DNA of 64,000 bases from Rhodovulum sp. MB263 (GCF_002073975.1 NZ_CP020384.1:1302001-1366000); one strand, 5' to 3'; shown: positions 16,686 to 26,647, counted from the stretch's first letter. Translations and numbers: made by a program. Notes: generated by a model not told the origin, from the letters alone.

Positions 16686-17942
16686 ATGGGCGTGACGATT
16701 CTCAGCTTCGGGCGCGATCTGCGGATGCAGGACCATCCGGCGCTGGCGCGCGCGGGGGCGGAAGCGGGCACGGTTCTGCCGGTTTTCATCGTCGACCCGG
16801 CGGTCTGGTCGGCGCCCGAGGCCTCTGCGCGGCAATGGCGGGTGGTGGCCGAGGGGCTCGCGTCGCTTTCGGCCGCGCTCGCGGCCCGGGGCGCGGCGCT
16901 GCAGGTCGAGACCGGTCCGGCCGCCGAGGTGCTGGACGGGCTGGCCGCGCGCTGGCCGGTCACGCAGGGGCTGGCGCTGGGCGCGCAGGCGCAGGCCGAG
17001 GCCTGGGCGCGGCGGCGCGGCCTGCCCTGGAGGAACTTGGCCGTGTCCCGACGTCCGGTTCCGCCTGTCGGCGAGCTGACCGCGCCGCCCGGGCTGAGGC
17101 CCGGGCCGATCCCCGAGGCGCGCGATCTGGGGCTTGGCTTCGATCCCTGCCCGGGGCGGCCGCGCGGCGGTCGGGCCGAGGCCGAACGGGCGCTGGCCGC
17201 CGCGCTGGCGGGCGCCGATCCCGATGCCGCTCTGTCGGCGCACCTGGCCTGGGGTGTGCTGTCGGCGGGCGAGGTGGCGCGGGCGGCCCGTCTGGCGCCC
17301 GAAGAACCGGGGGCACGGCCCCTCGCGGCCTGGCTGGCCCGGCGCGCCCGGTTACAGCGGAGCGCGGCCGCCGCTTCCGACCCTGTGGCCGCGCGCCCGG
17401 ACCCCGTGGTGGATCCTGCGGAGGACCCGGCGGCCGCGGCGCGACTGGCGGCCTGGGCGCGCGGCGAGACCGGGCTGCCCGCAGTCGATGCCGCGATGCG
17501 CGCGCTGATCCATGACGGCATGCTCGATGCCGGGCGGCGCGCTCTTCTGGTCGCGGTCGGCTGCGGTCCGCTCGGGCTCGACACGGGGGCTTGCAGCCGG
17601 GTCATGGCGCGGCTTTCGGCCGATTACGATCCGCGCCTGCACGGGCCCCGGATCAGCGCGGCGGCGGCGCGGCATGTCGATCCGCTGCGCTGGGGGCTCT
17701 CGGCCGATCCCGAGGGCGTCTTCCTGCGCAAATGGCTGCCCGAGCTGGCCGATCTTCCAGTCGGGGCGCTGCATGCGCCCTGGACCTGCCCGGCCGCGGC
17801 GCGGCGACTGGGGCGCCGCTATCCGCATCCGCTGATTGCTCCCGCTCCCGGTCCTCCGGCAGCCTCCCGGTTCGCGAGGCCCGTCTCGCGACGGCCCTCT
17901 TCGCGACGGCCTGACTCGCGGCAACTGGCCTTCGATCTCTGA
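16686..17942 (+). CDS. Divergent cryptochrome/photolyase family protein
   Basis: 418 residues. N-terminal photolyase alpha/beta domain is clear (VTILSFGRDLRMQDHPALARA; LPVFIVDP; GLPW). In the FAD domain, AHLAWGVLSAGEVARAA (185-201), GETGLPAVDAAMRALIHDGML (260-280) and DPEGVFLRKWLPELADLPVGALHAPW (341-366) match photolyase landmarks. However, the helices between HLAWG and GETG are much shortened and lack the Trp-rich segment, and the NRVR motif reads DAGRR. FAD binding or repair activity may therefore be lost or altered. C-terminus is a basic, Ser/Arg/Pro-rich tail. Confidence 0.75.
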   Translation: MGVTILSFGRDLRMQDHPALARAGAEAGTVLPVFIVDPAVWSAPEASARQWRVVAEGLASLSAALAARGAALQVETGPAAEVLDGLAARWPVTQGLALGAQAQAEAWARRRGLPWRNLAVSRRPVPPVGELTAPPGLRPGPIPEARDLGLGFDPCPGRPRGGRAEAERALAAALAGADPDAALSAHLAWGVLSAGEVARAARLAPEEPGARPLAAWLARRARLQRSAAAASDPVAARPDPVVDPAEDPAAAARLAAWARGETGLPAVDAAMRALIHDGMLDAGRRALLVAVGCGPLGLDTGACSRVMARLSADYDPRLHGPRISAAAARHVDPLRWGLSADPEGVFLRKWLPELADLPVGALHAPWTCPAAARRLGRRYPHPLIAPAPGPPAASRFARPVSRRPSSRRPDSRQLAFDL

Positions 17943-18004
17943 GGCCTGCGGGCGCACAGAGGCTGTGCGGATGGCTCGCCGGGCGGAAGACGCGCGGGCG
18001 CCTC

Positions 18005-18078
18005 CTGTCCGAAAACGGACAGAGGGACCGCAAAACCTGCGCTTTCTGCCGGTCTGTCCCCGGCAAGGGGCCGGACAG
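18005..18078. repeat. Two neighbouring CTGTCC/GGACAG inverted repeats
   Basis: A perfect hairpin CTGTCCG-AAAA-CGGACAG (18005-18022) is followed by a second CTGTCC...GGACAG pair (18054-18078). Both lie in the 220-bp gap before the amidotransferase gene, and no T tract follows either. Possibly operator or transcript structure. Confidence 0.45.
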
Positions 18079-18162
18079 GGGGACGCGCGGCACCGGGGTG
18101 TGGCCCTTCACCCTCTGGCAAAAGCGCTATATCGTCGCCCGGAACAGGCAAAAGAGGGTCCC

Positions 18163-18939
18163 ATGACGCGCCCCAGGGTCGGCATCATCGGCAACAGCTT
18201 TCTGATCAACGACGAATATCCCGCCCATGCCGGTGGCACGATGAATTCCGAGGCGGTGGCCGAGGTGGCGGGGGCGCTGCCGCTGCTGATCCCGGCCGAT
18301 CCGCGCTTTGTCAGCGTGCCCGAGCTGGTCGAGTGTTTCGACGGTTTCCTGTTCACCGGCGGACGGCAGAATGTGCATCCCGAGGAATATGGCGAGGCCG
18401 CGACCGAGGCGCATGGCGCCTTCGACCGGGCGCGCGATGCCATCAGCCTGCCGCTGATCCGGACCTTGGTCGAACGCGGCCAGCCCTTCTTCGCGATCTG
18501 TCGCGGCTTTCAGGAGGTCAATGTCGCGATGGGCGGCACGCTCGATCCCGAAATCCGCGACCTGCCGGGGCGGATGAACCACCGGATGCCGCCCGACGGC
18601 ACGCTTGAAGAGAAATTCGCCCTGCGCCACATGGTGACGCTGACCGAAGGCGGGCTGTTTCACCGCATTCTCGGCGCGACCGAGGTGATGACCAACACGC
18701 TGCACGGGCAGGGCATCAAGCGGCCCGGGCCGCGGATCGTGATCGAGGGGGTGGCGCCCGACGGCACGGCCGAGGCGATCCATGTTGCCGACGCACCGGG
18801 CTTTGCGCTGGCGGTGCAGTGGCATCCCGAATACCGCGCCGCCCGCGATCCGGTCTCGCGGCCGCTCTTCGAGGCCTTCGGCAAGGCCGTCGCCGCCTGG
18901 GCGCGGGGCGACCGCCCGGCGGTCCTGAAGACGGCCTGA
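18163..18939 (+). CDS. Class I glutamine amidotransferase, gamma-Glu-GABA hydrolase (PuuD/C26) type
   Basis: 258 residues from ATG 18163 with an AAGAGGG ribosome site. Nucleophile Cys113 in AICRGFQEVNVAMGG, oxyanion/FTGGRQNVHPEEY segment, NTLHGQGI, and QWHPEYRA giving the His-Glu of the triad. The peptidase C26 subfamily hydrolyses gamma-glutamyl amides, for example gamma-glutamyl-GABA in putrescine use. No polyamine genes sit nearby, so substrate is unconfirmed. Confidence 0.85.
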   Translation: MTRPRVGIIGNSFLINDEYPAHAGGTMNSEAVAEVAGALPLLIPADPRFVSVPELVECFDGFLFTGGRQNVHPEEYGEAATEAHGAFDRARDAISLPLIRTLVERGQPFFAICRGFQEVNVAMGGTLDPEIRDLPGRMNHRMPPDGTLEEKFALRHMVTLTEGGLFHRILGATEVMTNTLHGQGIKRPGPRIVIEGVAPDGTAEAIHVADAPGFALAVQWHPEYRAARDPVSRPLFEAFGKAVAAWARGDRPAVLKTA

Positions 18940-19007
18940 GGCGGGCCCGGGCCCGAAAATCGGCCAGAAGATTCGTCAGAAGATCCACCCGCGCACGGGC
19001 TCGTGAC

Positions 19008-19038
19008 TTGAGCTTCCAGTTGCTGGACCCTCTAGGCG
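19008..19038 (+). promoter_or_regulatory. Putative CueR/MerR-type promoter of the cytochrome c gene
   Basis: TTGAGC (-35) and TAGGCG (-10) are separated by 19 bases, the long spacer typical of MerR-family promoters. Within the spacer lies CTTCCAG-TTG-CTGGA, closely matching CTTCCAG-CGA-CTGGAAG in front of copA in this window. Confidence 0.55.
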
Positions 19039-19074
19039 TCGCGCCGCAAGACCGATAACGGCGGAGACGAGACG

Positions 19075-19518
19075 ATGAAACGACCTTTTCTGATCGGCGT
19101 GGCGGGCGGTGCCGCGGTTGCGGCTGGCCTTGGCGGCTGGTTCTGGCTGCAGCCTCCCGGGGCGGATCCCGGCATGGAGGGCGGTGAGGCGGACGGGCCG
19201 CGCGCGCTGGTGCAGGTCGAGATGCCGCGGCTGAGCTCGCAGGCCGAGGCCGGGCAGGCGGTGTTCTCTGAGAATTGCGCCCAGTGTCATGGCACGCGGG
19301 CCGATGGGCGCGAGGGGCTCGGCCCGCCTCTGATCCACCCGATCTACGAACCGAACCACCATGGCGATTATGCCTTCCTGCGGGCGGCGCGGCAGGGGGT
19401 TCAGGCGCATCACTGGCGCTTCGGCGACATGGCGCCGGTGCCGGGTGTCAGTACCGCCGACATTGCCTCTGTGGTCCGTTTCGTGCGCGAGGTTCAGCGC
19501 GCCAATGGCATCCGCTGA
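19075..19518 (+). CDS. Membrane-anchored or exported monohaem c-type cytochrome
   Basis: 147 residues. N-terminal signal/anchor FLIGVAGGAAVAAGLGGWFWL (5-25), haem c site CAQCH (Cys68, Cys71, His72) and probable axial Met119 (GDMAPVPG). Two His-His pairs (NHHG, AHHW) lie between. The fold is expected on the periplasmic face. Similar cytochromes occur near copper-resistance genes in proteobacteria (from memory), and the promoter carries a CueR-like site, so a role in copper stress or periplasmic copper/electron handling is inferred. Confidence 0.8.
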   Translation: MKRPFLIGVAGGAAVAAGLGGWFWLQPPGADPGMEGGEADGPRALVQVEMPRLSSQAEAGQAVFSENCAQCHGTRADGREGLGPPLIHPIYEPNHHGDYAFLRAARQGVQAHHWRFGDMAPVPGVSTADIASVVRFVREVQRANGIR

Positions 19519-19539
19519 ACGCGAGCCGGACCCCCGGGC

Positions 19540-20001
19540 CTAGAGCTTTATTTCCATGCGGAAATTCGTCAGTGCCACGCCGTGGCGGATGACGCTTTGG
19601 CGGGCGGTCTCGTGCCAGCCATGGCGCGCGAAGAAGGGGCGCGCGACAAGGCTGGCCTCGGTCGAGAGATGGTCGAGGCCAGAGCGGCGCGCCTCGCGCA
19701 GGATGGCCTGCAACAAGGCCCGGCCGATGCCGCGACCGGTCCAGTCTGGAGAGACATAGGCGAAGTCGAGATAGCCGTCCTCGCCCAGTGTCATGAAGCC
19801 GACGGGGCTGCGGCGGATCTCGGCGATGACGGTGTGGCGCCGCAGAAGCTTGTCTTCCCAGTCGGGTGGGGCCTCGGGTGAGGGCGACCAGGCATCGCGC
19901 TCTTCCGGAGAATAGCTGAGCGAGGCGCCGCGATGGACCGCGTCGTGAAACAGCGCGCGGGTCGGCGCGCCATCGCCCGCCCGTGCCCGGCGCAGCCGCA
20001 T
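19540..20001 (-). CDS. GNAT family N-acetyltransferase
   Basis: 153 residues from ATG 20001, which starts 17 bases after the kynU stop; a longer frame would overlap kynU. The acetyl-CoA site is DFAYVSPDWTGRGIGRALLQAIL (Q/RxxGxG/A form), followed by LSTEASLVARPFFARHGW. Acceptor unknown. Likely co-transcribed with kynureninase. Confidence 0.82.
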   Translation of the reverse strand: MRLRRARAGDGAPTRALFHDAVHRGASLSYSPEERDAWSPSPEAPPDWEDKLLRRHTVIAEIRRSPVGFMTLGEDGYLDFAYVSPDWTGRGIGRALLQAILREARRSGLDHLSTEASLVARPFFARHGWHETARQSVIRHGVALTNFRMEIKL

Positions 20002-20018
20002 CCGCGGTTCAGAGGTGC

Positions 20019-21212
20019 TCAGGTGACGGCGGCGCGGGCGCGGTAGGTCGGGTCGTCCCAAAGCCGGTTCTCCATCACGTCCTGAAGGATCAGCGCCGCA
20101 CGCCTGATGTCGTCCTCGCCGGTATAAAGCGGGGCGATGCCGAACCGCATGATGTCGGGCGCGCGGAAATCGCCCACCACGCCCCGCGCGATCAGCGCCT
20201 GGATTGCGGCATAGCTGTCCGTGAAGCGGAACGAGACCTGGCTGCCACGCTGCTGGGGATCGCGCGGCGAGGCCAGTTCGAGCTGCGGGCAGCGGCTCTC
20301 GACCTCGGCCAGGAAAAGCTCGCCAAGTTCGATCGAGCGGGCGCGGATATCGGTCATCGACACCCCCTCCCAGACCGCGAGCGCGGCCTCGAGCGCGGCC
20401 ATCTGCAGGACCGGCGGGGTGCCGACGCGCATCCGGTCGATGCCCTCTCCCGGTCGATAGCCCTGTTCGAAGGCGAAGGGCGCGGCATGGCCGAGCCAGC
20501 CCGACAGCGCGGGCAGCGCCATGTCGGCATGGCGGGGTGCGACATAGATGAAGGCCGGAGCGCCCGGCCCGGCATTGAGGTATTTATAGGTACAGCCGGC
20601 CGCGAAATCGGCACCGCTGCCGGCCAGATCTATAGGAATCGCGCCCGCCGAATGGGCCAGATCCCAGACCGTCATCGCCCCCGCGTCGCGCGCGCGCGCC
20701 GAGATCGTGGCCATGTCATGCAGTCGCCCGGTGCGATAGTCGACCTCGGTCAGCATCACCACGGCGATATCCTCGTCGATGGCGGCCTCGACCTCCTCGG
20801 GGGCGACGATGCGCAGCTCATGATCCTGGCCGAGGCTCTGGAGCAAGCCCTGGGCCATGTAGAGATCGGTCGGGAAATTGCCCGAGTCACTCAGCACGAC
20901 GCGGCGCTCCGGCCGCATGGCCAGGGCTGCGGCAAGCGCCTGGTAGACCTTGATCGACAGCGTGTCGCCGATCACGACCGTTCCCGGCTCGGCGCCGATC
21001 AGCCGACCGACGAGACGGCCGAGCACGCGGGGCATGGCCATCCATCCGGCCTTGTTCCAGCCGCCGATCAGCATCTCGCCCCATTCCTCGCGCACCGCCT
21101 GTGCCGCCCGTGCCTCGGCCCCCAGGGGCATCGGTCCGAGCGAGTTGCCGTCGAGATAGATCACTCCCTCGGGAATGTGGAACTGCGCGCGCGTCGCCGC
21201 GAAATCGGTCAT
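20019..21212 (-). CDS. kynU: Kynureninase
   Basis: 397-residue PLP enzyme cleaving kynurenine to anthranilate and alanine in tryptophan breakdown. N-terminal IYLDGNSLGPMP, WDLAHSAGAIPIDL (PLP-binding Asp), CTYKYLNAGPG with the Schiff-base Lys, and C-terminal VGDFRAPDIMRFGIAPLY are family hallmarks. No other kyn genes are adjacent; a GNAT gene follows. Divergent from the methyltransferase gene. Confidence 0.95.
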   Translation of the reverse strand: MTDFAATRAQFHIPEGVIYLDGNSLGPMPLGAEARAAQAVREEWGEMLIGGWNKAGWMAMPRVLGRLVGRLIGAEPGTVVIGDTLSIKVYQALAAALAMRPERRVVLSDSGNFPTDLYMAQGLLQSLGQDHELRIVAPEEVEAAIDEDIAVVMLTEVDYRTGRLHDMATISARARDAGAMTVWDLAHSAGAIPIDLAGSGADFAAGCTYKYLNAGPGAPAFIYVAPRHADMALPALSGWLGHAAPFAFEQGYRPGEGIDRMRVGTPPVLQMAALEAALAVWEGVSMTDIRARSIELGELFLAEVESRCPQLELASPRDPQQRGSQVSFRFTDSYAAIQALIARGVVGDFRAPDIMRFGIAPLYTGEDDIRRAALILQDVMENRLWDDPTYRARAAVT

Positions 21213-21321
21213 TCATGGGCCTCCCTGACCAAAGCTTTGGCGTGAAAGCTTCCGTTGCGCAAGGGGCGGGACGATTCAGCCCCTTGATCGTGCCGGGCGG
21301 GACTCTCTAAAGGAGAACGAC

Positions 21322-21795
21322 ATGCGCGACGGAGACCCGATGACCCGGCTACTGCATTACCTGGAACTGCCGCCGATGTGGCTGGCCCTGTTCGCGGGGC
21401 TGGCCTGGGCGCAGTCGGCCATCCTGCCCTTCGGCTTCCTGGGCTGGGTGGGCGATGTCGGCGGCCTGTTGCTGGTGGTCTTCGGGCTGGCGCTGGCCTC
21501 CTGGGCGGCGCTGCGGGTGGTTCTGGCGCGCAGCTCGCTGATCCCGCGCGAGCGGCCCGACCGGCTGGTCATCACCGGCCCTTATGGCCTGACCCGCAAT
21601 CCGATCTATCTGGCCGATGCGGCGATCCTGACGGGACTGATCCTGATCTGGGACGCGCTGCCGAGCCTGATCCTCGTGCCGGTCTTCCTGAAGCTGATCG
21701 AACGGCGCTTCATCCGCCGCGAAGAGGCGCTGATCCGCGAGGCTTTCGGGGCCGAATATGACGCCTATTGCCGACGGGTCGGACGCTGGCTCTGA
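21322..21795 (+). CDS. Isoprenylcysteine carboxyl methyltransferase-like membrane protein
   Basis: 157 residues with about three to four hydrophobic spans (AILPFGFLGWVGDVGG..., LILIWDALPSLILVPV). The ICMT/PEMT signature is GPYGLTRNPIYLAD, then RREEALIREAFGAEYDAYCRRV. SAM-dependent methylation at the membrane; substrate unknown. Strong SD AAAGGAG 7 bases upstream. Confidence 0.82.
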   Translation: MRDGDPMTRLLHYLELPPMWLALFAGLAWAQSAILPFGFLGWVGDVGGLLLVVFGLALASWAALRVVLARSSLIPRERPDRLVITGPYGLTRNPIYLADAAILTGLILIWDALPSLILVPVFLKLIERRFIRREEALIREAFGAEYDAYCRRVGRWL

Positions 21796-21839
21796 GGCCA
21801 CGGGAAAATCCGGGACAGGGGATGCACCGATCCTGAAAC

Positions 21840-21869
21840 TTGTGAAACATTGTTGCGCAATGCTATGAG
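21840..21869 (+). promoter_or_regulatory. Candidate sigma-70 promoter of pntAB
   Basis: TTGTGA and TATGAG are spaced by 18 bases; the spacer contains the inverted repeat CATTG-N5-CAATG. Located 45 bases before the pntA start. Confidence 0.45.
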
Positions 21870-21914
21870 ACAGCGGCCTTAAGCGGCCCAACGCCTGAAA
21901 GAGGGGACAAGAAC

Positions 21915-23489
21915 GTGAAAATCGGGGCACCGAAAGAGATTCTGGAGGGCGAGGCCCGCGTGGCCATGACCCCCGACTCTGCGGTCCAGCTTCGGAAGCT
22001 GGGCTATGACTGTCTGATCGAAACCGGGGCGGGAGCGGCCGCGGGGTTTGCCGATGCCGCCTATGAGGAGGCGGGCGTCAAGGTGGTGCACTCCGCCGAG
22101 GCGCTGTGGCAGGGCTCCGACATCGTCGTCAAGGTGCGCGAGCCTGTCGCCGAGGAAGTGGCGCGGTTGCGCAAGAGCCAGACGCTGATCAGCTTCTTCT
22201 GGCCGGCGCAGAACGAGGCGCTGCTCGAGCAGTGCAAGGCCAGGGGCGCCAATGTCATCGCGATGGACATGGTGCCGCGGATCAGCCGCGCCCAGAAGAT
22301 GGATGCGCTCTCCTCGATGGCCAATATCGCGGGCTACCGCGCGGTGATCGAGGCAGGCTCGAATTTCGGCCGCTTCTTCACCGGTCAGGTGACGGCGGCG
22401 GGCAAGGTGCCTCCGGCCAGGGTGCTGGTGGTGGGCGCGGGCGTCGCGGGTCTGGCCGCGATCGGCACCGCGACCTCGCTGGGCGCCATGGTCTATGCCT
22501 TCGACGTGCGTCCCGAAGTGGCCGAGCAGATCTCGTCGATGGGGGCCGAATTCGTCTTCCTCGATTTCGATGAGGATACCGCCGACGGCTCGGAAACGGG
22601 CGGCTATGCCAAGCCCTCCTCGCCGGAATTCCGCGAAAAGCAGCTTGCGAAGTTCCGCGAGCTGGCGCCCGACATGGACATCGTCATCACCACCGCGCTG
22701 ATCCCCGGCCGCCCCGCGCCCAAGCTCTGGCTCGAGGACATGGTGGCGGCGATGAAGCCCGGCTCGGTCGTGGTCGATCTGGCCGCCGAGAAGGGCGGCA
22801 ACTGCGACCTGACCCGGCCCGGCGAGAAGATCGTCAGCGACAATGGCGTGACCGTGGTCGGCTATACCGATTTCGCCAGCCGCATGGCGACGCAATCCTC
22901 GACGCTTTACGCCACCAACATCCGTCACATGATGACCGACCTGACGCCCGGCAAGGACGGCCAGGTCGTGCATAACATGGAAGATGACGTGATCCGGGGC
23001 GCGACCGTCACCCATGAGGGCGAGATCACCTTCCCGCCGCCGCCGCCCAAGGTGAAGGCGATCGCGGCAGCCCCGAAGAAGGACAAGCCGAAAGAGCTGA
23101 CTCCCGAGGAGAAGAAGGCCCAGGAGGCCGCCGCCTTCCGCAAGCAGACGATCACCCAGATCGGCATGCTGGTCGCGGGCGGTCTTCTGATGGCGCTGAT
23201 CGGGGCCTTCGCGCCGGAAAGCTTCATGAGCCATTTCATCGTCTTCGCGCTGAGCTGCTTCGTCGGCTTCCAGGTGATCTGGAATGTCAGCCACTCGCTG
23301 CACACGCCGCTGATGGCGGTGACCAACGCGATCTCGGGCATCATCATCCTGGGCGCGCTTCTGCAGATCGGGTCGGGCAACTGGCTGGTGGTGATCCTCG
23401 CCACATTCTCTGTCCTGATCGCGACGATCAACATCGTGGGTGGCTTCCTGGTGACACGCCGGATGCTGGCCATGTTCCAGAAATCTTAA
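21915..23489 (+). CDS. pntA: NAD(P) transhydrogenase subunit alpha
   Basis: 524 residues, single-chain alpha form with both domain I and membrane helices. Starts at GTG 21915 behind GAGGGGACAAG. Alanine-dehydrogenase-like NAD(H) domain ([20 protein letters not shown] by position; [17 protein letters not shown]), then a Lys/Glu-rich linker and four membrane helices ([51 protein letters not shown]). With PntB it uses the proton-motive force to reduce NADP+ with NADH. pntB begins 13 bases later. Confidence 0.96.
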   Translation: MKIGAPKEILEGEARVAMTPDSAVQLRKLGYDCLIETGAGAAAGFADAAYEEAGVKVVHSAEALWQGSDIVVKVREPVAEEVARLRKSQTLISFFWPAQNEALLEQCKARGANVIAMDMVPRISRAQKMDALSSMANIAGYRAVIEAGSNFGRFFTGQVTAAGKVPPARVLVVGAGVAGLAAIGTATSLGAMVYAFDVRPEVAEQISSMGAEFVFLDFDEDTADGSETGGYAKPSSPEFREKQLAKFRELAPDMDIVITTALIPGRPAPKLWLEDMVAAMKPGSVVVDLAAEKGGNCDLTRPGEKIVSDNGVTVVGYTDFASRMATQSSTLYATNIRHMMTDLTPGKDGQVVHNMEDDVIRGATVTHEGEITFPPPPPKVKAIAAAPKKDKPKELTPEEKKAQEAAAFRKQTITQIGMLVAGGLLMALIGAFAPESFMSHFIVFALSCFVGFQVIWNVSHSLHTPLMAVTNAISGIIILGALLQIGSGNWLVVILATFSVLIATINIVGGFLVTRRMLAMFQKS

Positions 23490-23502
23490 GGGGGCAGGGG
23501 AT

Positions 23503-24948
23503 ATGTCCATCGGTATCGTTTCCGCGGCCTATATCGCCGCCGCCGTTCTCTTCATCCTCGCGCTCGGCGGGCTGTCGAACCAGGAAAAGGCCAAGCGCGC
23601 CGTCTGGTACGGCATCGTCGGCATGGGGCTTGCGGTGCTGGGCACCGTCTTCGGCCCCGGCATCGGCCATTACTGGCTGCTGATCCCGGCCGTCCTGATC
23701 GGCGGCTATGCCGGCTACGAGGTCGCGCGCCGGGTCGAGATGACCGAGATGCCGCAGCTGGTGGCGGCGCTCCACAGCTTCGTCGGCCTCGCCGCGGTCT
23801 TCATCGGGCTCAACGCCCAGCTCGAACTGAGCCATGTGCTGGCGCTGAAGGCGGCCGATGACGGCGCCGCCGTCGAGGCGCTGCGGGGCTTTGCCTCGGT
23901 GCTGGCGCACAAGACACCGGTCGAGATCTCGATCCTCAAGGTCGAGGTCTTCCTCGGCATCTTCATCGGGGCGGTGACCTTCACCGGCTCGGTCGTGGCC
24001 TTCGGCAAGCTCGCGGGCCGGATCGACGGCAAGCCGCACAAGCTGCCGGGCGGTCATATGCTGAACCTCGCAGCCCTCCTGCTGTCGATCGCGCTGGGCT
24101 ATCTCTACTTCACCGGTGCGGGCATCTGGACCATGGTCCTGATGGCGATCCTCGCGGGCTTCATCGGCTGGCACCTGATCATGGGCATCGGCGGCGCCGA
24201 CATGCCGGTCGTGGTCTCGATGCTGAACAGCTATTCGGGCTGGGCTGCGGCCGCCATCGGCTTCACGCTGGGCAATGACCTCCTGATCGTGACCGGCGCG
24301 CTGGTGGGCTCGTCGGGGGCGATCCTCAGCTACATCATGTGCAAGGCGATGAACCGGCATTTCGTCAGCGTGATCCTGGGCGGCTTCGGCGGCACCGGCG
24401 GTCCCGCGGCCGAGGTCGAGGGCGAGATGATCGCGATCGACGCCGATGGCGTGGCCGCGGCGCTCGAGGATGCCGACAGCGTCATCATCGTGCCGGGCTA
24501 CGGCATGGCGGTCGCGCAGGCGCAGAACTCGGTCTCGGTCCTGACCGAACATCTGAGAAAGCAGGGCAAGACCGTGCGCTTCGCCATCCACCCGGTGGCA
24601 GGCCGTCTTCCGGGACACATGAACGTGCTCCTGGCCGAAGCCAAGGTGCCCTATGACATCGTGATGGAGATGGACGAGATCAACGAGGATTTCCCCGAAA
24701 CCGACGTCGCCATCGTCATCGGCTCGAACGACATCGTCAATCCGGCGGCGCAGGACGACCCGAATTCGCCCATCGCCGGCATGCCGGTTCTGGAAGTCTG
24801 GAAAGCCAAGCAGGTCTTCGTGTCGAAACGCGGCCAGGGCACCGGCTATTCGGGGATCGAGAACCCGCTCTTCTACAAGGAGAACACCCGGATGTTCTAC
24901 GGCGATGCCAAGCAGAGCCTCGACAAGCTGCTGTCGATCATCCGCTGA
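23503..24948 (+). CDS. pntB: NAD(P) transhydrogenase subunit beta
   Basis: 481 residues. Membrane domain of about nine helices in the first 260 residues ([42 protein letters not shown]), then the NADP(H)-binding domain III ([68 protein letters not shown]). Operon with pntA; a strong hairpin follows. Confidence 0.97.
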   Translation: MSIGIVSAAYIAAAVLFILALGGLSNQEKAKRAVWYGIVGMGLAVLGTVFGPGIGHYWLLIPAVLIGGYAGYEVARRVEMTEMPQLVAALHSFVGLAAVFIGLNAQLELSHVLALKAADDGAAVEALRGFASVLAHKTPVEISILKVEVFLGIFIGAVTFTGSVVAFGKLAGRIDGKPHKLPGGHMLNLAALLLSIALGYLYFTGAGIWTMVLMAILAGFIGWHLIMGIGGADMPVVVSMLNSYSGWAAAAIGFTLGNDLLIVTGALVGSSGAILSYIMCKAMNRHFVSVILGGFGGTGGPAAEVEGEMIAIDADGVAAALEDADSVIIVPGYGMAVAQAQNSVSVLTEHLRKQGKTVRFAIHPVAGRLPGHMNVLLAEAKVPYDIVMEMDEINEDFPETDVAIVIGSNDIVNPAAQDDPNSPIAGMPVLEVWKAKQVFVSKRGQGTGYSGIENPLFYKENTRMFYGDAKQSLDKLLSIIR

Positions 24949-24971
24949 TCCCGCCCGGGATCGCGAAACAG

Positions 24972-25001
24972 GAACGCCCCGCCCCGACCGGCGGGGCGTT
25001 C
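24972..25001 (+). terminator. Stem-loop terminator of pntAB
   Basis: Perfect 12-bp stem GAACGCCCCGCC / GGCGGGGCGTTC with a 6-nt loop, 24 bases after the pntB stop. The T tract is short (the arm itself ends in GTTC). Confidence 0.7.
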
Positions 25002-25220
25002 TGCATCTGAGGGCCCCCTGCCTTCAGCGGCGGCACGGGCCCGGGCCGCGCGCCTTGGGGGAGGGACCGGGCAGAAAGCCGCCCCTGCCGTCTTCTTCTT
25101 GGAAAAAATACCCGCGGCCCCGCAGGGGCTGCGCGCCCCCGGGGCGCGCCCTGCCGCGTTTACAAATCGCGCGGCTTGGCTAGAGGTGGTGCAACGCGCG
25201 CGAACAGAAGGCCAGCCGCC

Positions 25221-26504
25221 ATGCCGATCCAGGACCATCCCCTGCGCTATGCGCTGACCAACGAGCTGCATACGCGGCCCTTTCCGTCGCTGCAGGCGCC
25301 CTGCCATGCCGCCTTTCTCGCGATCAAGCCGCCGCTCGATGCCGCGATCCGCGACCGCGATGCCGACCGCGCCCATGTGATCGACCTGCTCGACCGCTTC
25401 GGGGCCCAGCATCCCAAGCCCGGCGAGACCCATTTCTTCGGCCAGATGGGGCGGCACAAGCTGAAATGGGAAAGCCATACCGAATTCGCCACCTACACCG
25501 TCTTCACCCCCGGCGTCGCCGACCAGCCCTTCGATCCGGCCGCCTTCGAGGTGTTTCCCGATGACTGGCTCGAAGCCGCACCGGGCGCGCGGCTGACCTC
25601 GGCCCTGATCCGGATCGAGCAGATCCGCAACGGCGGGACGGAGATCGGCGCGCATATCGGCGAATGGTTCGTACCCGACAGCCTCTCGGCGGCGGCGATC
25701 CTCGACGGTGCGGCGGTCATGGCGACGGATTTCCGCATCGATACCGGCGGTCACATGCGGATGGCGATCTTCGTGCAGCCCGAGATCGGCCAGCGCCGGA
25801 TCGGCCGCATCGTGCAGCGCCTGACCGAGGTCGAGACCTACAAGGCGATGTCGATGCTGGGCCTGCCCCGGGCGCGGCAGGTCAATGCCCGCCTCGCCGA
25901 GCTCGATCCGCAGCTGAGCGCGCTGGTGGGCGAGATGACCGGCGGCCAGCGCCAGCCCGAAGAGACGCTGCGCAACCTCCTGGCGGTCTCGGCCGAGCTG
26001 GAAAGCCTGCTGGCGCAATCCGCCTTCCGGTTTTCGGCGACGACGGCCTATGAGGCGCTGGTGCATCAGCGGGTCGAGGTGCTGCGCGAGGAACGCTTCC
26101 AGCACCGCCAGACCTTTCAGGAATTCATGATGCGCCGCTACGACCCCTCGATGCGGACGGTGAAGGCCAGCGAGGCGCAGCTCGATTCGATGACCCGGCG
26201 CGCGGTCCGCGCGGCCAACCTCTTGCGGACCCAGGTCGATGTGGAACGCTCGGCCCAGAACCAGAAGCTGCTGGAAAGCATGGACCGGCGCGCCGATCTG
26301 CAGTTGCGCCTGCAGCGCACGGTCGAGGGGCTGTCGGTGGTGGCCATCAGCTATTACGCGGTCAGCCTGGTGTCCTACATGATCGCGCCCGGGGCCGAGG
26401 CGCTGGCGGTTTCGAAAGCGCTGGCGACGGCGGTGGTGACGCCGGTGGTGGTGCTGGTGGTCTGGCTGATGATCCGGCGGCTGCGCAAGGGCATGGATCA
26501 TTGA
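25221..26504 (+). CDS. DUF3422 family membrane-associated protein
   Basis: 427 residues from ATG 25221. N-terminal HPLRYALTNELHTRPFP is the DUF3422 hallmark, followed by FFGQMGRHKLKWESHTEFATYT. A long helical, probably coiled-coil middle (LLAQSAFRFSATTAYEALVHQRVEVLREER; 300-370) and two C-terminal membrane spans (LSVVAISYYAVSLVSYMI; VVTPVVVLVVWLMI) follow. Conserved in alpha- and betaproteobacteria without a known function. An in-frame start at 25176 is less likely. Confidence 0.88.
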   Translation: MPIQDHPLRYALTNELHTRPFPSLQAPCHAAFLAIKPPLDAAIRDRDADRAHVIDLLDRFGAQHPKPGETHFFGQMGRHKLKWESHTEFATYTVFTPGVADQPFDPAAFEVFPDDWLEAAPGARLTSALIRIEQIRNGGTEIGAHIGEWFVPDSLSAAAILDGAAVMATDFRIDTGGHMRMAIFVQPEIGQRRIGRIVQRLTEVETYKAMSMLGLPRARQVNARLAELDPQLSALVGEMTGGQRQPEETLRNLLAVSAELESLLAQSAFRFSATTAYEALVHQRVEVLREERFQHRQTFQEFMMRRYDPSMRTVKASEAQLDSMTRRAVRAANLLRTQVDVERSAQNQKLLESMDRRADLQLRLQRTVEGLSVVAISYYAVSLVSYMIAPGAEALAVSKALATAVVTPVVVLVVWLMIRRLRKGMDH

Positions 26505-26647
26505 GCCTCACGCCCTGACGGGCGGCCCGCGCACGACCCTGTCATGGCATTCCGGGGCGCCGGGACAGGCCGCAGAACCGGGCGGTCCGTCCGTGCCATC
26601 GCGGCAGGCAATGCGCCGCGGCCCGGCGCCCGGCGCATTCGGTCTCT

